From Alphaproteobacteria bacterium UBA6187 (GTDB lineage: Bacteria; Pseudomonadota; Alphaproteobacteria; Rickettsiales; UBA6187), in assembly GCA_002422795.1 (NCBI GenBank), contig DITJ01000104.1:1-64000 (forward strand): 64,000 nucleotides of DNA. The letters run 5' to 3'. Below, piece after piece: positions 9,821 through 18,705 of this stretch; position 1 is the first letter of the stretch; each line of letters starts with the position of its first letter. The notes beneath the pieces were generated by a model, which ran no database searches, was not told where the DNA came from, and was given only the letters and a program-made list of their open reading frames with translations. Both the position numbers and the translations under genes were made by a program.

Positions 9821-10840
9821 ATGGCCATAAAACTGCATAAAAGCGACGATGATATTATAACTTTGGATCGCAATTTTGCGATGGAGGCGGTGCGTGTAAC
9901 AGAAGCTGCTGCCCTTGCAAGTTATAAATGGATGGGCCGTGGCGAAGAAAAAGCCGCCGATCAGGCAGCCGTAAACGCTATGCGTAAAGCCTTAAATACA
10001 CTTACAATTGATGGCACTGTAGTAATTGGCGAAGGCGAGCGTGATAAAGCCCCGATGCTTTATATTGGTGAAAAAGTTGGCTCAGGGCAGGGGCCTTCAA
10101 TTGATATTGCTCTTGACCCGTTAGAAGGCACAACAATTTGTGCCACTGGTGCGCCGAATTCCCTTTCCGTTATAGCAATGGCAGAAAAAAACTGCTTCTT
10201 GCATGCACCGGATGTGTATATGGAAAAAATTGCAGTAGGTGGCGGATTGCCAAAAGGTGTGGTTGACCTTGATAATTCACCTGAAACAAATTTAAAGAAT
10301 CTTGCCAGAGCCAAAAAATGCGAAATATCTGATTTATTGGTGTGTATATTAGACCGCGATAGGCATGCTGAAGCTATTGCTAAGGTAAGGGAAGCTGGCG
10401 CGCGTATACAGTTAATCTGTGATGGTGATGTTGCTGGTGTTATCGCTACAACTAACGCCCTTGAAACTGGTATCGATTTATATATGGGTACAGGCGGTGC
10501 ACCAGAAGGCGTGCTTGCTGCGGCAGCCCTTCGCTGTGTTGGCGGCCAGATGCAGGGACGCTTGCTATTTAGCGACAGCACACAGCGTGAACGTGCCAAG
10601 CGTATGGGAATAACAGATTTCAGCCGCAAATATAACCTTGAAGAAATGGCAAAAGGTAATGTAATGTTTGCCGCAACTGGTGTTACAAACGGTAGTATGC
10701 TTGAGGGCGTGAAAAGGTTCCCAGGAGGCGCATATACACATTCTGTTGTGATGCGCTCTAAAACTGGCACGGTGCGTTATATTAAAGCGCAACACTTCTT
10801 TGACCGCAAAACTGGTGGCGATCCTGCTGGGGTTCTATAG
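9821..10840 (+). CDS. glpX: Fructose-1,6-bisphosphatase class II
   Basis: GlpX hydrolyses fructose 1,6-bisphosphate in gluconeogenesis. Recognised from GEGERDKAPMLYIGEKVG near residue 70, the metal-binding DPLEGTT near 98, the GTGGAPEGVLAAAALRC block near 225 and ATGVTNGSMLEGVKRF near 285. The length, 339 aa, is normal. The start ATG lies 16 bp after the inverted repeat, with only a weak GGGA ribosome site. The gene ends in a shared terminator facing recA. A single short heptamer-like run (ATTTATG/ATTTTAG/ATTTATT) follows the stop at about 10844-10864. Confidence 0.95.
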   Translation: MAIKLHKSDDDIITLDRNFAMEAVRVTEAAALASYKWMGRGEEKAADQAAVNAMRKALNTLTIDGTVVIGEGERDKAPMLYIGEKVGSGQGPSIDIALDPLEGTTICATGAPNSLSVIAMAEKNCFLHAPDVYMEKIAVGGGLPKGVVDLDNSPETNLKNLARAKKCEISDLLVCILDRDRHAEAIAKVREAGARIQLICDGDVAGVIATTNALETGIDLYMGTGGAPEGVLAAAALRCVGGQMQGRLLFSDSTQRERAKRMGITDFSRKYNLEEMAKGNVMFAATGVTNGSMLEGVKRFPGGAYTHSVVMRSKTGTVRYIKAQHFFDRKTGGDPAGVL

Positions 10841-10878
10841 TATTTATGATTTTAGATTTATTCATTATAATCAAAATT

Positions 10879-10915
10879 AGAGAGGCTTTGATAGATTCTT
10901 CATCAAAGCCTCTCT
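10879..10915. terminator. Bidirectional terminator between glpX and recA
   Basis: A perfect 14-bp stem (10879-10892 with 10902-10915) encloses a 9-base loop. It is flanked by AAAATT on the left and TTTAAT on the right, so it has A/T tracts on both sides. It lies between the 3' ends of convergent genes, which fits Rho-independent termination of both. Confidence 0.85.
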
Positions 10916-10926
10916 TTAATTATGCC

Positions 10927-11970
10927 TTAGAATACAGCCTCAGGCTCTTCCGCCTCAGATTTACTTGCAACTGCCGCAATTGCACCAGTGCTTGCCCTGA
11001 TTTTATCTTCAATTTCCTTGGCAATAGCAACATTTTCTTTAAGGAAGTTACGTGCATTTTCTTTGCCCTGGCCTATGCGGGTGCTTTCATACGAAAACCA
11101 AGAGCCGGCCTTTTCAACGATTCCGGCTTTAACGCCAAGCTCGATAAGCTCGCCTTCTTTTGAAATACCTTCGCCATAAAGAATATCGAATTCCACCTGT
11201 TTAAATGGCGGTGCAACTTTGTTTTTAACTACTTTAACACGGGTTAAGTTACCAACGATATCTTCTTTATCTTTTAAGGCACCAACGCGGCGTATGTCGA
11301 TACGCACAGAAGCATAAAACTTGAGCGCATTTCCGCCGGTAGTAGTTTCAGGGTTACCAAACATTACACCGATTTTCATACGGATTTGGTTAATGAAGAT
11401 AATCATGCAGCCTGATTTAGAAACAGAGCCGGTAAGTTTACGTAAGGCCTGGCTCATAAGCCTTGCTTGTAAGCCCATATGGGAATCACCCATTTCACCT
11501 TCAATTTCCGCCTTTGGAGTAAGTGCAGCAACGGAATCGACTACCAACACGTCAATTGCGCCAGAGCGCACTAATGTATCAGTGATTTCCAATGCCTGCT
11601 CGCCAGTATCAGGTTGGGAGATAATCAAATCATCCGTATTAACACCAAGTTTACGTGCATATTCAGGGTCAAGTGCATGCTCCGCGTCTACGAATGCACA
11701 TACACCGCCAAGTTTCTGGGCTTCCGCGATGATATGAAGTGTAAGTGTAGTTTTACCAGAGCTTTCCGGTCCGAATATTTCGATAATCCTGCCGCGCGGC
11801 ACTCCGCCTATGCCAAGCGCCATGTCAAGCCCAAGTGAGCCAGTTGAAATTGCCGCAACTTTTTCCGCGCGTTTGTCGCCAAGTTTCATTACTGAACCTT
11901 TACCGAAAACTTTTTCTATCTGAGATAATGCCGTATCTAATGCTTTCTGTTTATTTGCGTCTATAGCCAT
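10927..11970 (-). CDS. recA: Recombinase RecA
   Basis: RecA forms filaments on ssDNA, drives strand exchange and triggers LexA cleavage. Walker [11 protein letters not shown] is near residue 65, with [11 protein letters not shown] (Walker B), loop L1 ([15 protein letters not shown]) and loop L2 region ([22 protein letters not shown]) all present. I choose MAIDANK (11970) because a GGAGA site lies about 5 bases before it; an ATG four codons earlier has no ribosome site. The protein is 347 aa with an acidic tail (EAEEPEAVF), normal for RecA. I could not find a GTTC-N7-GTTC SOS box in the roughly 100 bp upstream. Confidence 0.98.
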   Translation of the reverse strand: MAIDANKQKALDTALSQIEKVFGKGSVMKLGDKRAEKVAAISTGSLGLDMALGIGGVPRGRIIEIFGPESSGKTTLTLHIIAEAQKLGGVCAFVDAEHALDPEYARKLGVNTDDLIISQPDTGEQALEITDTLVRSGAIDVLVVDSVAALTPKAEIEGEMGDSHMGLQARLMSQALRKLTGSVSKSGCMIIFINQIRMKIGVMFGNPETTTGGNALKFYASVRIDIRRVGALKDKEDIVGNLTRVKVVKNKVAPPFKQVEFDILYGEGISKEGELIELGVKAGIVEKAGSWFSYESTRIGQGKENARNFLKENVAIAKEIEDKIRASTGAIAAVASKSEAEEPEAVF

Positions 11971-12120
11971 AACGCTCTCCATATATGATTAATCTTTAGA
12001 GGCGAAACATACAAGACATGTCACACTTTAGCCAGATTTTTTTAGCAGGATGATGAATTATTTATAGGCAAGAGGATGTGGGTGGAAACGTATCTATAAT
12101 AATAACTTTTGAAGGATGAA

Positions 12121-12885
12121 TTATTTATATATAAACATCAGCCGGCAGCCAACTGCATTGGTGGAAAGATAAGTGAGGGTAGGAGCGGTGGATGAATCTA
12201 CTGCGCTCGCTATAGCCGCGCCATCCCTACAAGTGAGCACGCCCTCATCAAAACCATTATCTGCCATTAATTTTCCTGTGCCCGGCTTGCCATCATCAAA
12301 TTTCCTATCCAAAGATGCTGCTTCTCTAGGAGTTAAGAAAGCAGAGCGCGATCCAACGTCAGTGGAGCCGAATGCAAAAACCGTATTATATTTCCCATAA
12401 ACCGCACTAGTAGCATAACCCCATCCATTTTGTGTAAGGCCGAATGTAAAAAAACGAACCCCTACTGTGCTTGAATAACCAGACACACCAACGTTACCAC
12501 CAGGAATATCATATCCAAGAACTTCAAATAATAAAGCAGCAGAATAATTTCCATTATTAATCAAGCCAGCTAATTTTAATTGCTGCCATGCACGTGCTCC
12601 TTCAGTGTGGCCTACAATTTTTTTATCGCCGTTTCCATTAACAGTTTCTGCCCAATAAGAGGTCGCAGTTGTAATATCGCCAGCCATGCCGCCATATTGC
12701 AGTTCAAAAGCCCTCATCGCCGAAGTATAGGAGTCTTTATTTGTAATTATACTTCTAAGTTTGAATTGCTTAACCAGGCCAGCACCAGTAGTAACCCCCG
12801 CAATAATCAGGGCAACTATTACAATAACAATTGAAAGTTCAACAAGCGTGAAGGCTTTTTTGTTTGATGGGGAATATACTAACAT
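12121..12885 (-). CDS. Type IV prepilin-like protein (copy 1 of tandem pair)
   Basis: The N terminus has a short basic leader (NKKA) followed by FTLVELSIVIVIVALIIAG, the class III prepilin motif. Cleavage would fall between Ala and Phe, with Glu at +5. After the hydrophobic helix comes a 220-residue ectodomain (GGMAGDITTATSYW, a DDGKPGTG motif and two late cysteines ending in GCRLMFIYK). About 254 aa is long for a major pilin, so it may be a minor pilin or pseudopilin. The neighbouring gene at 13062-13829 is a clear paralogue. Start: ATG at 12885 with AAGG upstream; GTG at 12888 is also possible. No pilus motor genes are adjacent. Confidence 0.85.
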   Translation of the reverse strand: MLVYSPSNKKAFTLVELSIVIVIVALIIAGVTTGAGLVKQFKLRSIITNKDSYTSAMRAFELQYGGMAGDITTATSYWAETVNGNGDKKIVGHTEGARAWQQLKLAGLINNGNYSAALLFEVLGYDIPGGNVGVSGYSSTVGVRFFTFGLTQNGWGYATSAVYGKYNTVFAFGSTDVGSRSAFLTPREAASLDRKFDDGKPGTGKLMADNGFDEGVLTCRDGAAIASAVDSSTAPTLTYLSTNAVGCRLMFIYK

Positions 12886-12888
12886 CAC

Positions 12889-13055
12889 TTACGCCTTGTT
12901 TTGTTATATAAGTTATAACGCAAAATAAACCGCTACCTTTTTAAGGGCGCAGGTGAAACCCTACATTAACAATAACATAATCCATCAGCAGGTGGTAGGC
13001 AATTTGTTAAATTAGCTACTTCCGCGAGTGCGGCTTCTTTATGCCACAGCTTAAT
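12889..13055. repeat. Duplicated upstream region, unit 1 (partner 13830-13995)
   Basis: The roughly 165 bp upstream of copy 1 repeat almost base for base upstream of copy 2 (13830-13995). They share a GTTATATAAGTTATAA start, a GGTGGTAGGCAATTTGTTAA block and a GC-rich hairpin-capable end. Gene plus leader form a direct tandem repeat of about 0.94 kb, so the same promoter signals drive both prepilins. Confidence 0.8.
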
Positions 13056-13061
13056 GATAAA

Positions 13062-13829
13062 TTATTTATATATAAACATAAGTCTGCAACCAACTGTATT
13101 GGTAGTTAGATAGGTGAGGGTGGGAGCGTTGGATGCAGTTACGGCGCTTGCAACAGATGCGCCACCATTCCTACAACTGGAAACACCTGTATCAAAACCA
13201 TTATCTGCCAGTAAAATACCCGCGCCAGGCTTCCCATCATCAATTTTTTTATCTAAAGATAAAGCTTCTACTGGGCTAAAAGAGGAATTTGCTGCGATAT
13301 GTACTGTGCCATTAACTATTTTTCCAACTCCCAAAGCTGTATTGTATTTTCCATAAACCGGACTCGTACCATAGCCCCACTGATTACCAATAAAAGTGAA
13401 TGTAAAGATATGAAACCCGACTATATTTGAATAACGGGAATATCCTATATTAACGCCCGGAACTTCATTTATGGCATATATACCATTATAACTACCATTG
13501 CTAATTAAGTTTGCCAATTGTAAATGATTCCATGCATAAACTCCCTCGTCGATGCCTATGATTTTTCCATCTCCATTTCCATTGCTTGCTCCCCAGTATA
13601 AGCTGGCATTTTTTAAATCCCCCGCCATGCCTCCATATTGCAGTTCAAATGCACGCATTGCTGTAAAATACATGTTTTTATCGGCAATTATAGTACGGAG
13701 TTTGAATTGCTTAACCAAACTGCTGCCCGCAGCAACGCCTGCAATAATCAGGGCGATTATTACAATAACAATTGAAAGCTCAACAAGGGTGAAGGCTTTT
13801 TTGTTTGATGTGGAGCTTATTAACGCCAC
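13062..13829 (-). CDS. Type IV prepilin-like protein (copy 2 of tandem pair)
   Basis: It has the same architecture as the gene at 12121-12885: leader NKKA, cleavage before FTLVELSIVIVIIALIIAG, ectodomain with ELQYGGMAGDL, DDGKPGAG and a C-terminal cysteine pair ending GCRLMFIYK. The first 75 and last 60 residues are nearly the same, while the centre (about 90-170) differs strongly. That pattern suggests duplication followed by divergence of the exposed surface. The start is GTG at 13829 behind a strong GGGAGG ribosome site. 255 aa. Confidence 0.85.
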   Translation of the reverse strand: MALISSTSNKKAFTLVELSIVIVIIALIIAGVAAGSSLVKQFKLRTIIADKNMYFTAMRAFELQYGGMAGDLKNASLYWGASNGNGDGKIIGIDEGVYAWNHLQLANLISNGSYNGIYAINEVPGVNIGYSRYSNIVGFHIFTFTFIGNQWGYGTSPVYGKYNTALGVGKIVNGTVHIAANSSFSPVEALSLDKKIDDGKPGAGILLADNGFDTGVSSCRNGGASVASAVTASNAPTLTYLTTNTVGCRLMFIYK

Positions 13830-13995
13830 TTAACCTCCCTTGTTATATAAGTTATAATGTAAAACAAGCCGCTATTTTTTTAAAGGTATAGGTGGAATCT
13901 TACATTAAAGATAACATAATACATCCGCAGGTGGTAGGCAATTTGTTAAATTAGTTACTTCCGCGGGTGCGGCTTCTTTGTGCCGCAGCTTAATC
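13830..13995. repeat. Duplicated upstream region, unit 2 (partner 12889-13055)
   Basis: Leader of prepilin copy 2, nearly identical to the leader of copy 1. Here a stronger GGGAGG ribosome site has formed at the gene-proximal end. The far end abuts the 3' end of the acyl-CoA dehydrogenase gene. Confidence 0.8.
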
Positions 13996-14007
13996 TAATA
14001 ATTAGTA

Positions 14008-15192
14008 TTAAAATGCCGAAATGCCAGTAATCGCCTTACCCATAGCCAATGTGTGAATATCGTAAGTGCCTTCATAAGTGTTTACTGCTTCAAGGTTCAG
14101 CATATGGCGCATTATGTGATATTCATCGCTTATGCCATTGCCGCCATGCATATCACGGGAAATGCGGGCGATTTTTAAGGCGTTGCCTGCTGAGTAGCGT
14201 TTTATCATAGAAATCATTTCGGGAGAGGCCGCGCCGCTATCAAGTAGCCTGCCAACTTGCAGGCAAGCTTCAAAGCCAAAGGCTATATCGCTCATCATAT
14301 CAGCCAGTTTTACCTGGATAAGCTGGTTGGCGGCAAGTGGTTTTTGGAATTGTTTGCGCTCCAGTGTGTAGCTCCGCGCCGCATGGAAGCAGAATTCCGC
14401 CGCGCCCAGTGCGCCCCAACCTATGCCATAACGTGCTTTATTAAGGCATGAAAAAGGCCCTTTAAGCCCAGTTACATTTAAACGGTTTTCTTCCGGCACA
14501 AAAACATCTGAAAGCATTATCATGCCTGTTGCAGATGCTTTCAAGGCCATTTTTCCTTCAATGAATGGCGCAGATAAACCTTTCATGCCCTTTTCAAGGA
14601 TAAACCCGCATATGGAGCCATCGGGAAGTTCGTTATCTTTATAAACTTTTGCCCATACGATAAAAATATCTGCGATAGGAGAATTAGTAATCCAGGTTTT
14701 AGAGCCGGAAATAATATAGCCGCCGGATGCTTTTTCTGCCCTGGTTATCATGCTGCCGGGGTCTGAGCCATGGTCAGGCTCGGTAAGCCCGAAACAGCCG
14801 ATTTTTTTGCCTTTTATTAAGTCTGGCAGATATTTGTTTTTCTGCTCTTCAGTGCCAAATTCCGCTATCGGGTGGATAACCAGGCTGCTTTGCACACTAA
14901 CCGCCGAGCGGTAAGCGCTATCAATTTTCTCTATTTCCCTTGCAATAAGCCCGTAGCTTACATGGCTTACTTCGGCAGAGCCGTGCCCTTTAATAGTAGA
15001 ACCAAGAAAACCAAGCTCTCCCATTTCAGTTAATATTGCGGGGTCAAAATAGCCTTTGCGGTTGGCATCCAATATGCGTGGCATTAATTTATCGGCTGCA
15101 TAGGCACGTGCTGTTTGCATAACCATTTGTTCTTCCTGGCTTAAGCGCGACTCAAGCAGGAACGGGTCTTCCCAGTTAAAAGATGATGGCAT
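14008..15192 (-). CDS. gcdH: Glutaryl-CoA dehydrogenase-type acyl-CoA dehydrogenase
   Basis: FAD-dependent dehydrogenase of the GCDH branch, which converts glutaryl-CoA to crotonyl-CoA in lysine/tryptophan breakdown. The N terminus [10 protein letters not shown] is typical of GCDH. FAD/substrate contacts are in [16 protein letters not shown] (about 135-150) and [18 protein letters not shown]. The catalytic Glu is expected in [18 protein letters not shown] near the end. 394 aa, full length. It appears as a single gene: no electron-transfer flavoprotein or CoA-transferase is next to it. The assignment to GCDH within the acyl-CoA dehydrogenases rests on these motifs. Confidence 0.9.
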   Translation of the reverse strand: MPSSFNWEDPFLLESRLSQEEQMVMQTARAYAADKLMPRILDANRKGYFDPAILTEMGELGFLGSTIKGHGSAEVSHVSYGLIAREIEKIDSAYRSAVSVQSSLVIHPIAEFGTEEQKNKYLPDLIKGKKIGCFGLTEPDHGSDPGSMITRAEKASGGYIISGSKTWITNSPIADIFIVWAKVYKDNELPDGSICGFILEKGMKGLSAPFIEGKMALKASATGMIMLSDVFVPEENRLNVTGLKGPFSCLNKARYGIGWGALGAAEFCFHAARSYTLERKQFQKPLAANQLIQVKLADMMSDIAFGFEACLQVGRLLDSGAASPEMISMIKRYSAGNALKIARISRDMHGGNGISDEYHIMRHMLNLEAVNTYEGTYDIHTLAMGKAITGISAF

Positions 15193-15224
15193 GTGTCAGC
15201 TCATTTTATATTAATCCATTTGAA

Positions 15225-15363
15225 AGACCCCTGCGTAATAAGGATTTTTTGAGTGAGTTCTAGGAACGCCCGCCCGCAGAACCGTAAGTACATAGACGTA
15301 CATGAAGATCTGAGGACGGACGTGACAACGAAATCACCAAAAAATACTGTTATGCAGAAGTCT
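15225..15363. repeat. 139-bp palindromic repeat, copy 1
   Basis: A dispersed element whose second copy is at 31414-31551. The ends are about 25-bp imperfect inverted repeats (AGACCYCTGCRTAA... and its complement). The core shares GAGTTCTAGGAACGCCCGCC and TAGACGTACATGA with copy 2. It lies between the gcdH start and the 3' end of a lipoprotein gene. No coding capacity is evident, so it behaves like a MITE or palindromic repeat. Confidence 0.85.
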
Positions 15364-15394
15364 TTTTGAGCAGTATAACATCCATTTTATTAAG

Positions 15395-15766
15395 TTAAAA
15401 CTCCATTCTGAAGTGGAAAGCCGGTGCTTTACTACGAGAATCAATCCCCAGTGACATAAAATAACGTTTTGTGCCGGTATCCTTAACCATTGTTTCCGCC
15501 ATATATACGCCCTTCTTCCTTTGCAACAGGAACACCCGCCCAAGCTCACCTTCTTTTGCATCTTTGCTTGTTAATCGTATCGCGCCTAAAGACATCGGCT
15601 TCTTTTCAAGATAGCGTGGCTTTATTTCTGCAAAAGCATTGCTTTTAATTTCTTCTCTGGAAACATAGCTTATATCAGTGCCACATGCACTTATAACAAC
15701 AGATGCAAGCACCAGCAATCCCGCTTTATAAAAAATATTCCTCTTTTTAGCGTTATGTAACAACAT
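15395..15766 (-). CDS. Small putative lipoprotein, 123 aa
   Basis: The N terminus has basic residues, a hydrophobic run (AGLLVLASVV) and lipobox ISAC near residue 28, so it should be lipidated and exported. The mature part is about 95 residues, mainly polar, with several predicted strands (LGAIRLTS, GRVFLLQRKKGVYMAETMV). I do not recognise the family. It stands alone between a palindromic repeat and a divergent prepilin gene. Confidence 0.72.
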   Translation of the reverse strand: MLLHNAKKRNIFYKAGLLVLASVVISACGTDISYVSREEIKSNAFAEIKPRYLEKKPMSLGAIRLTSKDAKEGELGRVFLLQRKKGVYMAETMVKDTGTKRYFMSLGIDSRSKAPAFHFRMEF

Positions 15767-16029
15767 TCTTATTACACCTTATTTTTAAGGTTATTAATAA
15801 TTTCCTCACTATTTGAGTATACCAAATAATTAACTTTGACGCAATAGTAATACAGCCGTGGAATACATGATATTGTGGTGCAACGCACAATTGCACGCTA
15901 TATATAGTAGGTCGCGATGGGAATTATACCACACAATGTGTTTCAAAATGGGACGTGCCTTTTTTAAGAAAAAGTCCACATTAAAAAAATATTTACCATT
16001 TATTTACTTTTTTGTTGTATGCTCACTAA

Positions 16030-16773
16030 ATGCGCAATTTTAAAAACATTTCGGGCTTCTCGCTAGTGGAATTATCAGTTACTTTACTGATAATAGGAAT
16101 TGTAATTGCTGCAATAACTAGTGGCTCAAGTCTTCTGCAAGCTGCAAAAATCAATAAAACAATATCTGAAATCACCGGCTATGTTGCGGCCGTAAATAAT
16201 TTCAAGGATAAATATAAAGCCTGGCCGGGAGATATGCCCAATGCTACCAGCTATTGGGGCGCTACTGTGACAAACGGCAATGGGGATGAAGAAATATTGG
16301 ACATTTCAGTGTCAGAAAATTTATTAGCCTGGAGACAATTAGCCCTATCCGGACTAATTGCAGGCAATTATACTGGTACTTATGCTGAGTCTGCTTCTGG
16401 TGATTCAGAATATTTTGCGGCCGGGATTAATTCTCCTGCAAGCTCAAGTGCCTATAAAGGATCGTATTATTTTTTAGGTAGTCATTTCGATGTGTTTGAC
16501 ACTACGGGCATTTCTTTGCAATTAGGATCAAGCAAAGGTTATTATGAACCCTGGGGAGGGGCACTTTCGCCAGAAGATACACATATTATAGATGTAAAAA
16601 TAGATGATGGGTTAGCATCTACAGGTAATTTTTATGGTTTTCGTAGCAATATATATTTGGGTGTAGCCAACCGTTGTGTTGATAATGATTATAATGTTAG
16701 CAGCGCAAATTATGTTCTTACTGATAGAACGGTCAACTCATGCCGCATGTTTTACTGGATTAAAAAGGATTAA
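16030..16773 (+). CDS. Type IV prepilin-like protein (third, diverged)
   Basis: The leader MRNFKNISG is followed by FSLVELSVTLLIIGIVIAA, a canonical prepilin peptidase site (Gly/Phe, Glu at +5). The ectodomain shares the family plan of the tandem pair: KYKAWPGDMPNATSYWG, a DVKIDDGLASTGN motif and two late cysteines with ending SCRMFYW. Identity with the pair is otherwise low. 247 aa, probably a minor pilin or pseudopilin. It is transcribed alone, converging on the CinA-like gene. Confidence 0.83.
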   Translation: MRNFKNISGFSLVELSVTLLIIGIVIAAITSGSSLLQAAKINKTISEITGYVAAVNNFKDKYKAWPGDMPNATSYWGATVTNGNGDEEILDISVSENLLAWRQLALSGLIAGNYTGTYAESASGDSEYFAAGINSPASSSAYKGSYYFLGSHFDVFDTTGISLQLGSSKGYYEPWGGALSPEDTHIIDVKIDDGLASTGNFYGFRSNIYLGVANRCVDNDYNVSSANYVLTDRTVNSCRMFYWIKKD

Positions 16774-16831
16774 TCATTCCAAGTTAAATTGGAAGAATTA
16801 ATCCGCAGATTTGCTGTGTCATTTGCAGAAA

Positions 16832-17575
16832 TTAAATAACTTCCCCACTCACTTTCAGCATTTGGTAAGTTTCCACATAAGCACTTTCCAACCTTGCTTT
16901 GTCGATCCCACGCAAAACTATACTGGTGCCGAATTTACCTTCTTTTGCAAAAGGATAACTGCCCATTTCTATATCAGGGTATTTTTCCTGTAAGTCTGTA
17001 AGTGGTTTTGCAATTTTACTTTCACCAACAAACGCAGCTATTTCGCGCGATAGGATTATCTCGCCATGCTTCAAATAAGTTTTAACAGATTCAAACATTG
17101 CTTGCATAATTTTAGGAATTCCAGCCATTACAAATACATTGCCGATTTTAAAACCTGGAGCGGTGCTTACCGGGTTATCGAGAAATTCAGCGTCTTCTGG
17201 AAAATCAGCCATTTTTAAGCGTGCGTCATTTAGCTGGTTGCCAGAACCTTCATAATAATTGCGGAGTTTTTCTACCACTTCTTTTCTTCTTTCTAATTTC
17301 AGCCCGAAAGCTTTGGTAATGGCTAAAGTTGTTATATCATCATGTGTTGGCCCTATGCCGCCAGTGGTGAATACATAATCAAATTTTGCGCGAAGTTCAT
17401 TTACAGTATTTATAATAACCGGTTCTATATCAGGAATAACCCTAACTTCCGCAAAGGTAACGCCTATTTCCACGAGCTGTTTAGCGATGTAATTCAGGTT
17501 GGTATCTTGCGTGCGCCCGGAAAGAATTTCATTACCGATAATTATTAAAGCTGCTTTAGGATTATTTTCTGTCAT
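16832..17575 (-). CDS. CinA-like molybdopterin-binding domain protein
   Basis: COG1058 family: an N-terminal MoaB/Mog-like fold with IIGNEILSGRTQDTN (residues 12-26) and TTGGIGPTHDDIT (about 67-79), the phosphate/nucleotide-binding signature. The C-terminal nicotinamide-nucleotide amidase domain of full CinA is absent; at 247 aa this is the short alphaproteobacterial form. The role is uncertain (nucleotide metabolite hydrolysis is suggested for the family). The 3' end faces the prepilin gene. Confidence 0.85.
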   Translation of the reverse strand: MTENNPKAALIIIGNEILSGRTQDTNLNYIAKQLVEIGVTFAEVRVIPDIEPVIINTVNELRAKFDYVFTTGGIGPTHDDITTLAITKAFGLKLERRKEVVEKLRNYYEGSGNQLNDARLKMADFPEDAEFLDNPVSTAPGFKIGNVFVMAGIPKIMQAMFESVKTYLKHGEIILSREIAAFVGESKIAKPLTDLQEKYPDIEMGSYPFAKEGKFGTSIVLRGIDKARLESAYVETYQMLKVSGEVI

Positions 17576-17582
17576 GATAAAA

Positions 17583-17842
17583 ACTAGTTAATGGTTTCTG
17601 GTTACTAGTTGCCAGTATAAGCAATTAAATTTAGCTTTGAAGAAAAATATGCACTGGATCTCACCACCCGACATAATTTATTCTTTGAAATGTGTGTAAC
17701 GGCATAACAGTGTAACAGTGCAATGGTATAACCCCTCTCTTTCCGTTACACTACTAAGCCGTTATACTCCTTATTAATTAGTTGATAGTTTCATGTCTGT
17801 AGTTATAATAGCCGGCAACCAATAACTAGTAAGCGACCAATT
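17583..17842. repeat. Nested heptamer/octamer inverted repeats between cinA-like and map
   Basis: The outer arm 17583-17620 shows units starting with G every 7 bp (GTTAATG, GTTTCTG, GTTACTA, GTTGCCA). Its partner 17811-17842 has the complementary pattern. Nested inside, 17692-17770 has an 8-bp step (CAGTGTAA, CAGTGCAA, TGGTATAA) and a 23-bp inverted repeat with about 19 matches. No gene is seen in this 267-bp gap. The promoter of map must overlap it. Confidence 0.7.
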
Positions 17843-18637
17843 ATGCATGAAGATAAAGTTACCATACATTCTAAAGAAGATTTTGAAGGAATGCGCAAAG
17901 CCGGAAGGCTTGCAGCGGAAGTGCTTGATTATATTGCAGACTTCGTGCAGCCGGGCGTTAGCACTGATGAGCTGAATGTTTTATGCCATAATATGATTAT
18001 AGGGCGCGGTGCAATCCCTGCCCCGCTTGGCTATAGGGGATTTCCTAAATCCATCTGCACTTCTGTAAACCATGTGGTTTGCCACGGCATACCTGATGAG
18101 CGTAAATTAAAAGATGGCGATATAGTAAATATAGATGTTACCGTGATAGTAGATGGCTGGCACGGCGATACCAGCCGTATGTACTGGGCGGGTGAGCCTC
18201 CGGTAAAAGCAAAGCGCCTTAGCCAGGTAACTTATGATGCCATGATGCTGGGTATTGAACAAGTGCGCCCAGGTGCAACCCTTGGCGATATCGGCCACGC
18301 GATCCAGGAATATGCAGAAAAGCATAATTATTCAATAGTGCGTGATTATTGCGGTCATGGCTTGGGGAAAATATTTCACACGGCTCCCAGTGTAATGCAT
18401 TTCGGTAAAAAAGGCGAAGGCATGGTGCTTAAAGAAGGCATGTTCTTTACCATTGAACCTATGGTGAATGTGGGCGGTTGGCGCACAGTGCTGAATAAAA
18501 AGGATAATTGGACTGTATGGACGAAGGATAAATCTCTATCAGCGCAATATGAGCATAGCCTGGGTGTTACCAGTGATGGGTTTGAGATATTTACAGGCTC
18601 GCCAAAGGGACTTAACTTTCCGCCTTATTCTAAATAG
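17843..18637 (+). CDS. map: Methionine aminopeptidase type I
   Basis: It removes N-terminal Met from nascent proteins. The pita-bread fold metal ligands are visible: Asp in VNIDVTVIVDG and in HGDTSRMYW, His in CGHGLGKIFHTAPSVMHFG, Glu in FFTIEPMVN and Glu in YEHSLGVT. 264 aa, no N-terminal zinc-finger extension. The start ATG at 17843 directly follows a heptamer arm. Its TAG stop (18635-18637) lies in the next repeat. It heads a co-directional run map-radC-engB-argB. Confidence 0.96.
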   Translation: MHEDKVTIHSKEDFEGMRKAGRLAAEVLDYIADFVQPGVSTDELNVLCHNMIIGRGAIPAPLGYRGFPKSICTSVNHVVCHGIPDERKLKDGDIVNIDVTVIVDGWHGDTSRMYWAGEPPVKAKRLSQVTYDAMMLGIEQVRPGATLGDIGHAIQEYAEKHNYSIVRDYCGHGLGKIFHTAPSVMHFGKKGEGMVLKEGMFFTIEPMVNVGGWRTVLNKKDNWTVWTKDKSLSAQYEHSLGVTSDGFEIFTGSPKGLNFPPYSK

Positions 18638-18698
18638 TTTTTAGTTCTTAGTTGTTAGTTTAAGCTAAGAACTACAAACTAAGAACCAACAACTAAAA
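18635..18698. repeat. Heptamer inverted repeat between map and radC
   Basis: The left arm has TTAGTTC/TTAGTTG/TTAGTTT units (18635-18661). The right arm (18676-18698) has AACTAAG/AACCAAC/AACTAAA. The arms are complementary with a 14-base loop. The map stop codon is within the left arm, and radC begins 8 bp after the right arm. Confidence 0.78.
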
Positions 18699-18705
18699 TC
18701 TTAAC

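Noticed and set aside
11971..12120. SOS (LexA) operator upstream of recA
   Set aside because: I looked for GTTC-N7-GTTC and related forms on both strands and found none that is convincing.
15858..16043. 61-aa frame before the third prepilin
   Set aside because: No ribosome site, odd composition, and it overlaps the prepilin start.
17692..17770. CRISPR array
   Set aside because: The repeats are 7-8 bp degenerate units without spacers of regular length, and no cas genes are in the window.
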